A stretch of DNA of 42,132 nt from JBLHGN01 sp047616325. Its GTDB lineage: Bacteria > Pseudomonadota > Gammaproteobacteria > Pseudomonadales > Cellvibrionaceae. The notes under the pieces were generated by a model. The model saw nothing but the letters and a program-made list of their open reading frames with translations. It was not told where the DNA came from and ran no database searches. Location of the stretch: NCBI GenBank assembly GCA_047616325.1, contig JBLHGN010000002.1:1-42132 (forward strand). The letters are read 5' to 3'. Both the position numbers and the translations under genes were made by a program. This document shows positions 33,849 to 41,047 of this stretch, piece after piece (position 1 is the first letter of the stretch; the number at the start of each line of letters is the position of its first letter).

Positions 33849-35385
33849 CCGTAGAATCGGATCGATTTAAGGGACCAAAACGCTTTAATTCAAGCAATCG
33901 ATAGCCAGTGTAACTTCCCATCATCAATACCATAGCAAGAAACACCAACTGCAAACCGAGAAAGTTAAAGGTGAGGTAGCGCAACAAGTCGTTGGTCATA
34001 AACATGTAGGCCATTAACGCCACAAACAGCGACCCGCCCCCTTGCACCAAAACTTCTTGCGGGCCCTCCTCCTCCCACAAAATAGACATGCGTTCGATCG
34101 TCCAACTGAGAATAATCATGGGAAAAAAGGTGATTTTTAAACCTTCACTTAAACCCAATTGGTAGGCGAGCACCGAAAATGAGGCAATCATAACGATCAC
34201 AAAAATAATGACGGCCGATATTCGCGACACTAACAGTAAATTGAGCCTGGATAGATAACTGCGAATCATTAGACCGATACCAACGATCACCACAAAACCA
34301 ATAAGCCCTGGAATAAGATTGGTTTGGATAAAGGCGATAGCAATTAACACCGGCATAAAGGTTCCCGAGGTGCGCAGCCCCACAAACACCCTTAAAAACA
34401 CGACAATTAAAACGCCCACAGGAATCAATAAAATGCTTTTAAACAACGTCTGTTCTTCCAAGGGTAAGCTGTGAATAGAAAAATCCAACAGCGAAGAATC
34501 ACGCATAAGGCTTTCACTAACCGAGCCACTTTCAACTCCTTGGTTAAGAGGAACTTCCTGCTTGATCATAGAAAACATCACCGACGAATTTGAGCCGCCC
34601 AACAAGTCGATAAGTGATTGCGAATTGTATTCCCAGAGCAGGAATTTTTCTTGATTTCTGATGCGTCCCTTCTGCGGATCAAATAGCCGGTAGTCGTCGC
34701 CAGAAAACACCTGTAGATAGCTTACTAGTTGCTGTCTTCGGCGACCATCTTCGAGATTCAAGCCAAGCACCGTGCGCGCGGGCACCCCCGCGTGCTGCAA
34801 AAGAGCTACCATCCAGGCGACCCGCGAGCGATCCTGCAACAGATATTGCTCACTCTGTACCTGGGTATTAAATTCTTGAATGAGCTCCAATGCAAGCGTA
34901 TAGGCGTCCGCCGAACGCTTATACGCTTGATTCAACAAAGCCTTTGCCGCCGTTTGATAGGGGCCATCGCCAGCGAAGTGTCGCTTGATGGGTGGCACTA
35001 ACAGGGTAGTATCTCGCGGCCAAGGTGAATTATCTTCCAGCATATCGACGCGGTAATACAGTATTTGCCGACCACGGGCCATGCGGATAGACCATTGCGC
35101 GCGCCGACCTTCAGGCTCTTCTAAATATGCCAATCCATAGCCTGCACTGGCCGTGTGCTCGGCCAGCCGTACAAAACCTTTTTGGGTGTCGGGTATAGCT
35201 AAAGACACCTTTACCGCTTGATTATTCGCGCCAAATTCAACTTTCGATTCGATAGACCAAACATGGCGCTTTTCACCGGGAAGCCAGGGCACATCAAAGG
35301 CGTAATGACGATAGGCGCTCCAGGCAAATCCGACAAAAATCAACAACGATACAAGTAAGTAGAACGGCTGGCGGGAGCGAGTCAC
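33835..35385 (-). CDS. inactive transglutaminase-like protein with C-terminal 7TM-type membrane domain
   Basis: This 516-residue membrane protein has one N-terminal membrane segment (about residues 8-25), a periplasmic region with a transglutaminase-like fold (about 140-240) and six to seven hydrophobic segments from about 318 to 500. The site where active transglutaminases carry a Cys reads DRSRVAWMVALLQHAGVPAR, with no Cys, in line with the family name inactive transglutaminase. The pair with the ATP-grasp gene downstream (14-base overlap) and the retropepsin-like lipoprotein upstream (4-base ATGA overlap) is a recurrent set in gammaproteobacteria. The periplasmic fold may bind a peptide and the membrane domain relay it to the ligase, but this is inference. 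Confidence 0.88.
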   Translation of the reverse strand: MTRSRQPFYLLVSLLIFVGFAWSAYRHYAFDVPWLPGEKRHVWSIESKVEFGANNQAVKVSLAIPDTQKGFVRLAEHTASAGYGLAYLEEPEGRRAQWSIRMARGRQILYYRVDMLEDNSPWPRDTTLLVPPIKRHFAGDGPYQTAAKALLNQAYKRSADAYTLALELIQEFNTQVQSEQYLLQDRSRVAWMVALLQHAGVPARTVLGLNLEDGRRRQQLVSYLQVFSGDDYRLFDPQKGRIRNQEKFLLWEYNSQSLIDLLGGSNSSVMFSMIKQEVPLNQGVESGSVSESLMRDSSLLDFSIHSLPLEEQTLFKSILLIPVGVLIVVFLRVFVGLRTSGTFMPVLIAIAFIQTNLIPGLIGFVVIVGIGLMIRSYLSRLNLLLVSRISAVIIFVIVMIASFSVLAYQLGLSEGLKITFFPMIILSWTIERMSILWEEEGPQEVLVQGGGSLFVALMAYMFMTNDLLRYLTFNFLGLQLVFLAMVLMMGSYTGYRLLELKRFGPLNRSDSTDGQA

Positions 35386-36221
35386 TGCTTGGCGACTCCA
35401 GAAACCAGCTTAGCGTCGCGACGCCGAGTAAATTTTTTCGCCACATCCACCACGGCTATATCCTTTAAAAAGCTCCTACCCAGCAACACTGGATACAACA
35501 TCTCGGAGCGATTAGAGAGCGAAAACTCGCTCTCTTCGCTTATTTTTCCCAATTGAATCTTGAGCTCAACCACTGGCCGCCGTTTCAGGTCATCTACCGA
35601 GGCTTGACGAATTCGCACGTAACGCAGCAGCGGCGCCTCCAAAGTCACATCGTCTTTGCTGTCAGATATGATAGAAAAGCGCACCCAGCGCTCTCCGTCG
35701 CGCTCGAAAGGTTGAATCTCTTTAGCATGTATGCTTGAGGAGCGAGCCCCCGTGTCTATGCGAGCTTTCAAATACTGCTGACTGCCCTCCAGCCAAATAT
35801 ATTCCACCCTTCCCAATATTGCCTTGCCTTGCTGATCCTCGTTCGCACGCACTCCCGCTTTACGGCCCGCTACCCGCGCCGACGCATCCGCAGTAGCAGA
35901 GGCGACCTGAGACTGATTAAAGCCGAGGGCTGACGGTGAAAGTAATGATGTCTTGAGTAGCGCGTTGAGCTGGGAGAAGTCGTTCTGCACCCCACCCAAC
36001 TGACGCTTGAGATGCTCTTGCGATTGGGCGAGGGCCTCTAGGCGCACCGCATGGTCGCCAAGCGCAGACTGCTGCTCCTGTAACAGCGACAAACTGGAGG
36101 CGGCCGCTGGATCCTGTTTGGTTTGCGTGAGGGTGCAGGCACTTAACAGAGCTAAGGTGCACACAACAGACAAACGAAGTCCGACTACTACTAGAAATCC
36201 AACCAAGGGCAATTTCATCAA
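35382..36221 (-). CDS. RimB/retropepsin-like aspartyl protease lipoprotein (ATP-dependent zinc protease family)
   Basis: This 279-residue protein has a lipoprotein signal (LALLSAC, Cys 29), a coiled-coil of about 45 residues (about 46-90, SLLQEQQSALGDHAVRLEAL and following), a low-complexity linker and a C-terminal retropepsin-like domain. The catalytic motif is ARIDTGARSSSIHA with Asp 156-Thr-Gly. The family is commonly named ATP-dependent zinc protease or RimB, but the fold and DTG motif point to an aspartyl protease. LGRSFLKDIAVVDV near the C-terminus is the second conserved strand. It is the first gene of the three-gene operon, overlapping the transglutaminase-like gene by ATGA. The lipid anchor places it in the periplasm. 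Confidence 0.88.
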   Translation of the reverse strand: MMKLPLVGFLVVVGLRLSVVCTLALLSACTLTQTKQDPAAASSLSLLQEQQSALGDHAVRLEALAQSQEHLKRQLGGVQNDFSQLNALLKTSLLSPSALGFNQSQVASATADASARVAGRKAGVRANEDQQGKAILGRVEYIWLEGSQQYLKARIDTGARSSSIHAKEIQPFERDGERWVRFSIISDSKDDVTLEAPLLRYVRIRQASVDDLKRRPVVELKIQLGKISEESEFSLSNRSEMLYPVLLGRSFLKDIAVVDVAKKFTRRRDAKLVSGVAKQ

Positions 36222-36440
36222 CTAAACCCGCGCGACGCCTGCAAAAGAATCGCTCTATTAAATTATTATAAGGCCGAGTATTTTACCAGCCTGCTTAGCT
36301 TATCGGCACAAGATACGCGTAAACTCATATTCAGATCAATCTAAATGTAGAGTGAGGCGCCAGAGTCATAAAATTCGCGTCTTTATTAAACAATCTCACA
36401 TAGCTGTAATAAATCCACAACCCCTATAGTGAGAACAGCC

Positions 36441-37094
36441 ATGGGCATAAAAGGCGTCATTTTCGACCACGATGGCACTTTGGTAGATTCGGAAAGAAAC
36501 CACTTTCTCACCTGGCGAGATCTGCTAACAAGGTATCAGGTCGAGCCTGGAGAGCAAGGATACATTTTCCAGCATGCTGGTGTACCAACGTTGTGCAATG
36601 CCGAGCTGATCGTTTTAAGCCACCAATTAAATATATCGCCACAAGCGCTCTGCCAACAAAAGGAGGCGCTAACCGAAAGCTTCCTCGCCAAACACGCCTC
36701 TGAACTGATCTCCTTCGTCAAGCAGTGCGTGGAAAATTGTTACAACGCCGGCCTTAGTCTTGCCATTGCCACAGGCGCCAGTGCAGAAGAAATTCGACGG
36801 TCACTTGCGCACCACAACGTTTCTCGGCACCTCACCCACGTAGCAACACGCAACCACGTTACCCGAGGCAAACCCGACCCAGAGGTATATTCACTGATGT
36901 TGAAGCAAATGGTAATGTCAGCACCGGAATGTGTTGCCATCGAGCATTCCCGCACTGGGGTACTGGCCGCAAAGGCTGCAGGACTTACGTGCACTGCAGT
37001 ACCCAACCCCTATTCTCGACAACAAGACCTAAGCCCAGCCGATATCGTCGTAGAAGACCTGAAGTGCACCTGGAACGAGACATGTCGACTATAA
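36441..37094 (+). CDS. HAD-family hydrolase with altered motif IV
   Basis: This protein of 217 residues is a HAD-IA phosphatase. Motif I is FDHDGTLVDSERN, intact with both Asp residues; motif II is LAIATGAS; motif III Lys is in RGKPDPEVYS. Motif IV reads AIEHSRTGVLAAKAAG where the family has EDS or DDS, so one Mg-binding acidic residue (residue about 169) is His. A single base change (GAT to CAT) would produce it. The product may be weak or inactive, or use a different metal arrangement. I start at the ATG 36441; a GTG 12 bases upstream is less likely. The next gene starts 116 bases downstream. Substrate unknown. Confidence 0.82.
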   Translation: MGIKGVIFDHDGTLVDSERNHFLTWRDLLTRYQVEPGEQGYIFQHAGVPTLCNAELIVLSHQLNISPQALCQQKEALTESFLAKHASELISFVKQCVENCYNAGLSLAIATGASAEEIRRSLAHHNVSRHLTHVATRNHVTRGKPDPEVYSLMLKQMVMSAPECVAIEHSRTGVLAAKAAGLTCTAVPNPYSRQQDLSPADIVVEDLKCTWNETCRL

Positions 37095-37210
37095 ACGCAT
37101 CACCATATATCCGCCTTGGTCTAACTGCGGGAGCTAGGGCCGTGGTTCAGCAAAGATTCAGCTTGGCCCCGTTACTCTATACCCATACTTCACATATAGA
37201 GGGTCTTAGT

Positions 37211-37771
37211 ATGAAAAACAAAAACAGCTTTTCCATATCGTTAACGCTTGTTGCGGCTAGCTTCATTGTCACTGTTTTTTCATCTTCGGCATTGGCCGAC
37301 AGGCAGCGTTTTGTAGATATTGCCCGAGTGACGAAAGTGACACCGATTTACAGAACCATAGCGCACAAAATCCCACAGCAGCAGTGCTGGGTTGAAACAG
37401 TGCGAGTCGAGCGCCCTCAATACCGCACAAGCTCACAAACTAGCACGTTGCTGGGAGGTGTTATCGGTGGCGCCATCGGAAATGCTGTCGGCAGAGGCCG
37501 AGACAACAAACGCATAGGCACAGTGGTGGGCTCGGTACTGGGCATGTCTATTGGCAGTGATGTGGCGCGCCGCAATAAGCACAGTCAAACTGTCGCCTAC
37601 GAAGACGTTGAGCGCTGCGAAACGTCATATAAAAACAAAACAGAACAAGTGTTAAGCGGTTATGATGTCAGCTACGTATATAAAAGCGAACACTTTAATA
37701 CCCACACTAAAAGGCACCCGGGCAAACGCCTTAAGGTGGCTGTGAACGTTACGCCAATTGAAGAGTATTGA
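37211..37771 (+). CDS. glycine-zipper (17-kDa antigen type) envelope protein
   Basis: This 186-residue protein has a signal peptide (MKNKNSFSISLTLVAASFIV, cleavage after ALA at about 32) and a glycine-zipper two-helix segment at about 75-120: LLGGVIGGAIGNAVGRGRDN followed by IGTVVGSVLGMSIGSDVARR. This pattern belongs to the Rickettsia 17-kDa antigen family, envelope proteins whose zipper helices insert into membranes. There is no lipobox. The C-terminus has a YDVSYVYKSEHFNTHTKRHPG-type region common in this family (quoted in part). GAGGGT lies seven bases before the ATG at 37211; the frame is open from 36929 by chance. Function in stress or envelope integrity is assumed, not known. Confidence 0.85.
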   Translation: MKNKNSFSISLTLVAASFIVTVFSSSALADRQRFVDIARVTKVTPIYRTIAHKIPQQQCWVETVRVERPQYRTSSQTSTLLGGVIGGAIGNAVGRGRDNKRIGTVVGSVLGMSIGSDVARRNKHSQTVAYEDVERCETSYKNKTEQVLSGYDVSYVYKSEHFNTHTKRHPGKRLKVAVNVTPIEEY

Positions 37772-37853
37772 GAAATAAACCCGAAATATCGGCACAAGTG
37801 CCAGGAGCATATTTTAATAGCACAAGGATGGCGTAGAATAGCTGGTTTATACA

Positions 37854-38156
37854 ATGAAACAAGCGAGCATTTTTATGATAAACCGACACCACCTTAAACG
37901 CCTGTCGCTTAGCATATTAATTACTGCTGGTTTAGTTTTTGGTTTGAATACCACGAGTTACGCCGACAATCGTGTGGGCAGCAGGGCCTACGACACGGGC
38001 GAACACAGCGAGAGCCAAGCAGCGGCAAAAGCCAGAGCCAAATACGGCGGCAAAGTATTAAGCGTAAGCACTTCCGACAGAGATGGCCGCAAAGTGTATA
38101 AAGTGAAACTACTTTTGGAATCCGGTCGTATTAAGATTGTCACTATCAGCGACTAA
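37854..38156 (+). CDS. small PepSY-like periplasmic protein
   Basis: This protein of about 100 residues has a signal peptide (ISILITAGLVFGLNTTSYA-type segment, cleavage before DN) and a single PepSY-like module: SQAAAKARAKYGGKVLSVST and KVYKVKLLLESGRIKIV. Small PepSY proteins of this kind often precede response regulator and kinase genes, and may modulate the sensor in the periplasm. The start may be 37854 or the in-frame ATG at 37875; the latter gives a more usual signal peptide. The response regulator begins 96 bases downstream on the same strand. Confidence 0.78.
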   Translation: MKQASIFMINRHHLKRLSLSILITAGLVFGLNTTSYADNRVGSRAYDTGEHSESQAAAKARAKYGGKVLSVSTSDRDGRKVYKVKLLLESGRIKIVTISD

Positions 38157-38251
38157 ACACTCGGGGCTCACCGAAAACAAGATACCCAAAACACAACCTT
38201 ATAAGACAGTTACTAGATAAAGTACGTTTATGTATTTAATAGGACAAGGCT

Positions 38252-38926
38252 ATGCGACTACTCATTATTGAAGACGAAGATGCCATTCGCGAACAGTTGA
38301 TCGACTTTTACCGCAAGCAGAGTTTTGTAATAGACGCTGCGGCAGATGGCAAGGACGGTAGCTATTACGCCATGGAGTATGATTACGACATCGCCATTAT
38401 CGATATAGGGCTTCCCATTAAAGACGGCATTACTATCATTAGAGAGATTAGAGAGGCCGGACGAAAATACCCGGTACTGGTACTCACCGCTCGCGGCAAC
38501 TGGCAAGACAAAGTAAGCGGTTTGGAGGCCGGTGCCGACGACTATCTAGTAAAGCCCTTTCACACGGAAGAGTTGCGTGCCCGCACCAACGCCCTTATTC
38601 GCCGCTCCACTGGCAACGCCTCACCAACACTCGACTTTAACCCGATAAAAATAGACACGTCAGCAAAATCTGTCTCACTCAACGGAACCTTAATTGAGCT
38701 TACCAGCTACGAGTACAACACGTTAGAATACCTGGCCTTACACGCAGGACAAGCTATTTCCAAAACAGAGTTGACCGAACACCTCTATCACCAGGATTAT
38801 GAGCGCGATAGCAATGTAATCGAAGTATTCGTCGGCCGCTTACGCAAAAAATTGGACCCAGAAAACACATTGAGCCCCATTAAAACCGTGCGCGGCCAGG
38901 GCTACCGTTTTCAAATAGGTCACTAA
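38252..38926 (+). CDS. OmpR/PhoP-family response regulator
   Basis: This 224-residue DNA-binding response regulator has a receiver domain (EDEDAIRE acidic pair, phospho-acceptor Asp at about 51 in AIIDIGLPIKDG, Lys in YLVKPFHTEEL) and a winged-helix OmpR-type domain (about 125-222) with ELTSYEYNTLEYLALHAGQA and EVFVGRLRKKLDPE, GQGYRF. It is closest in appearance to PhoP/QseB-type regulators. The stop codon TAA shares its last A with the kinase ATG, so the pair is translationally coupled. AGGACAAGG precedes the start. Likely targets are envelope genes nearby, including the PepSY-like gene just upstream. Confidence 0.93.
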   Translation: MRLLIIEDEDAIREQLIDFYRKQSFVIDAAADGKDGSYYAMEYDYDIAIIDIGLPIKDGITIIREIREAGRKYPVLVLTARGNWQDKVSGLEAGADDYLVKPFHTEELRARTNALIRRSTGNASPTLDFNPIKIDTSAKSVSLNGTLIELTSYEYNTLEYLALHAGQAISKTELTEHLYHQDYERDSNVIEVFVGRLRKKLDPENTLSPIKTVRGQGYRFQIGH

Positions 38927-40287
38927 TGTTACAAACCAGATCACTTGCGAGCCGAATTTTTATTGCGTCTTTATTGCTTGCCCCGCCCCTACTTGGTTTT
39001 AGTGCCTACATGCTCGATAGCGCCTTCCACGACAGCTTGTTCAATGCCGAACGAGAATCCCTTTTGGCGCACACCTACGCGATGATGGGCGCGGCAGAAC
39101 CCAGCGATGGCACGATCAGTTTGTCGCAAAGTTTATCGGACCCACGCTTTACCACTCCCGCATCAGGACTCTACGCAGCAATAGTGGACCAACAGCAAAA
39201 GGCAGTGTGGCAATCCAACTCGCTGATCGTATCCTCCCTGCCTGGCCTAATACCCTACAAGGCTGTCACCCTCGGCGATGCGGTAGTGACTTCAACCCTT
39301 ATTGAAGGCGTGCATTATTTTATATCGCGCTTTAATACGGTGTGGGAAATAGACGATGTCGATCAAGAATTTCAATTTGTAACCATCCACTCGCAAGAAC
39401 AATTGAATAAAGCGATTACACAATTTCGCAACACCTTACTTACCTGGCTTGGCATTTTCATTTTACTGTTAGTTATTGTTCAAACTGCAATTATTCGCTG
39501 GGGTCTACTGCCCCTAAAACGACTTGCAATCGACATTAAAGCTTTGGAGGCCGGGTCGGCATCGTCACTTGATGACACCTACCCCGAAGAGATAATTCCC
39601 GTAACAGAAAACATTAATATGTTACTTGAAAGCGAAAAAACCCATCAAAAGCGCTATAAAAACACCCTGGCGGATCTCGCCCATAGCCTAAAAACACCGC
39701 TGTCTGTGATTCGAAGCCTGCTTGAGAAAAATGATCACTCGGACGACGGAGGATACAAGCGGAACGCTATCGATGAACAGGTCGAACGCATGTCGAACAT
39801 CGTCACCCACCAGCTGAATCGAGCCAGCGCTAAATCCAAGCCATCCTTTCAGTCTGCCTTAGCGCTGCAACCCTTATTTGAACGTCTCGCTCTTGCCCTG
39901 AACAAAGTGTATAAAGATAAGACGATGGCCTTCCAAAACGCTCTCGATATTTCAACAATATACCGCGCAGAAGAAGGCGACATGTTAGAGGTATTTGGCA
40001 ACATTCTTGAAAATGCATTTAAATACGGAAGCAGCGCCGTTAGAGTGAGTTGCGTAACAAACGGTGACGCGCTGTGCATTGTAGTGGAGGACGACGGCCC
40101 CGGAATTGCCGCTCATCAGCGCAAGCAAATACTCGCTCGCGGCGCCCGAATAGATTCAGCACAGCCAGGGCAAGGCATTGGTCTTTCGGTGGCAGCAGAC
40201 ATTATCAGCACGTATGGAGGGGGCATTGCGATGGACAGTTCTTCACTTGGCGGTGCCAGTTTTAGCGTTACACTGCCACACGATTAA
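38926..40287 (+). CDS. PhoQ-like sensor histidine kinase
   Basis: This 453-residue membrane kinase has two membrane segments (about residues 10-30 and 165-190) around a periplasmic sensor of about 135 residues, a HAMP linker, the phospho-acceptor box LADLAHSLKTPLSVIRSLLE and an ATPase domain with NILENAFKYG, VEDDGPGI and GQGIGLSVAADI. The H-box wording (AHSLKTPL) and the FRNTLLTWLG-like end of the sensor domain are typical of PhoQ-type kinases, which sense divalent cations or antimicrobial peptides. It is translationally coupled to the response regulator. The ligand cannot be inferred from this sequence alone. Confidence 0.9.
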   Translation: MLQTRSLASRIFIASLLLAPPLLGFSAYMLDSAFHDSLFNAERESLLAHTYAMMGAAEPSDGTISLSQSLSDPRFTTPASGLYAAIVDQQQKAVWQSNSLIVSSLPGLIPYKAVTLGDAVVTSTLIEGVHYFISRFNTVWEIDDVDQEFQFVTIHSQEQLNKAITQFRNTLLTWLGIFILLLVIVQTAIIRWGLLPLKRLAIDIKALEAGSASSLDDTYPEEIIPVTENINMLLESEKTHQKRYKNTLADLAHSLKTPLSVIRSLLEKNDHSDDGGYKRNAIDEQVERMSNIVTHQLNRASAKSKPSFQSALALQPLFERLALALNKVYKDKTMAFQNALDISTIYRAEEGDMLEVFGNILENAFKYGSSAVRVSCVTNGDALCIVVEDDGPGIAAHQRKQILARGARIDSAQPGQGIGLSVAADIISTYGGGIAMDSSSLGGASFSVTLPHD

Positions 40288-40342
40288 TTCTTAATACCAT
40301 TCTTAACTATCCTTAACCACCCTAAAGCCCTGAAATCTTTCT

Positions 40343-40723
40343 ATGAACAATTTTCTCTTCCACCCCTTTGTAACGGGCATTCGTTATTCCCAACTTATAC
40401 TGGCTATTATTATTTTTTTGTACGCAGCCTTAATGCCAGCACAGAAAGCACAGGGCTTACTATTACCCGCGGTTATACTACATTTACTCGGTGGTTTTTT
40501 GTTGACATGTTCAGCCTGGCTGGCAAGCTACGGCAGAATCAATTTACGCAAACTGCTCTATTTCGTCATTCCCTTTTCGGTTACCACAGAATTTATGCAG
40601 CTGTTAACCCACTCGCGTTCCACCGACCCTTTTGATATCGTTACCAACGTAGTAGGTATTTCTGCTGGTTTGTTTTTTTGCATGCTATTGGAACATGGCA
40701 TTAAGGGCATCTCTAATAATTGA
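40343..40723 (+). CDS. VanZ-like membrane protein, C-terminus formed by an inserted element
   Basis: This 126-residue protein has four hydrophobic segments and the VanZ-type motif YFVIPFSVTTEFMQLLTHSRSTDPFDIVTNVVGI (seen in part: EFMQLLTHSRSTDPFDIVTN). VanZ-like proteins are small membrane proteins of unknown mechanism, one of which gives low teicoplanin resistance. The last seven residues (GISNN and preceding) are encoded by the left terminal repeat of a MITE-like element that begins at 40705, so the original C-terminus has been replaced. The gene starts 55 bases after the PhoQ-like kinase and may be co-transcribed with it. Confidence 0.78.
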   Translation: MNNFLFHPFVTGIRYSQLILAIIIFLYAALMPAQKAQGLLLPAVILHLLGGFLLTCSAWLASYGRINLRKLLYFVIPFSVTTEFMQLLTHSRSTDPFDIVTNVVGISAGLFFCMLLEHGIKGISNN

Positions 40724-40971
40724 AATTGCCTCAGGGCTTCAGGTATTTTCGATATCAAGGCGATCGTTTGAAAGCAGGCTGGTTGCCTGTTAAAAAAACT
40801 CAACGCAGAGACCGGGAACACCTGAAGTCCCTGAAGGGCGGGCCCCTTATGTCCATCCGCCACGTCACTATACTTACTAAGGGCTATGGCCATTAGCGGC
40901 GTAGAGCGCCTAGCGGAATGAACATAAGGGCTACCGCTGAGGCGAATTTGAATTATTAGAGATACCCTTAA
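40701..40971. mobile_element. MITE-like element, 263 bp, with TTAA target duplication
   Basis: The element spans 40705-40967. The left end starts GGGCATCTCTAATAATTGAA and the right end, read on the other strand, starts GGGTATCTCTAATAATTCAA; the similarity continues through GCCTCAG, giving terminal inverted repeats of 30 and 31 bases that differ at two bases and one gap. TTAA flanks both ends (40701-40704 and 40968-40971), consistent with a four-base target duplication. Inside, a second inverted pair (40841-40860 with 40913-40932, sharing CCTTATGT/ACATAAGG) is nested. No transposase is encoded; a short plus-strand open frame ending TILTKGYGH is not recognised. An IS5-type transposase could mobilise it, as some prefer YTAR targets, but this is inference. 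Confidence 0.8.
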
Positions 40972-41006
40972 GCACTACTCGGCACCGGAATAAGTGTAAA
41001 GCCTGC

Positions 41007-41024
41007 AAGGCCATTAATGACCTT
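41007..41024. repeat. 18-bp near-palindrome
   Basis: AAGGCCATTAATGACCTT (41007-41024) is self-complementary apart from one symmetric mismatch pair. It lies 24 bases past the end of the leftward exporter gene and 36 bases from the MITE edge. It could serve as a weak terminator for the exporter or as a protein site; no T-run follows. Confidence 0.35.
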
Positions 41025-41047
41025 GGCAGCACCATACTGCAGAGCGC

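Noticed and set aside
38225..38241. PhoP-box-like GTTTA half-sites upstream of the response regulator
   Set aside because: Only the first half matches the known box; the second half (TTAATA) is too different.
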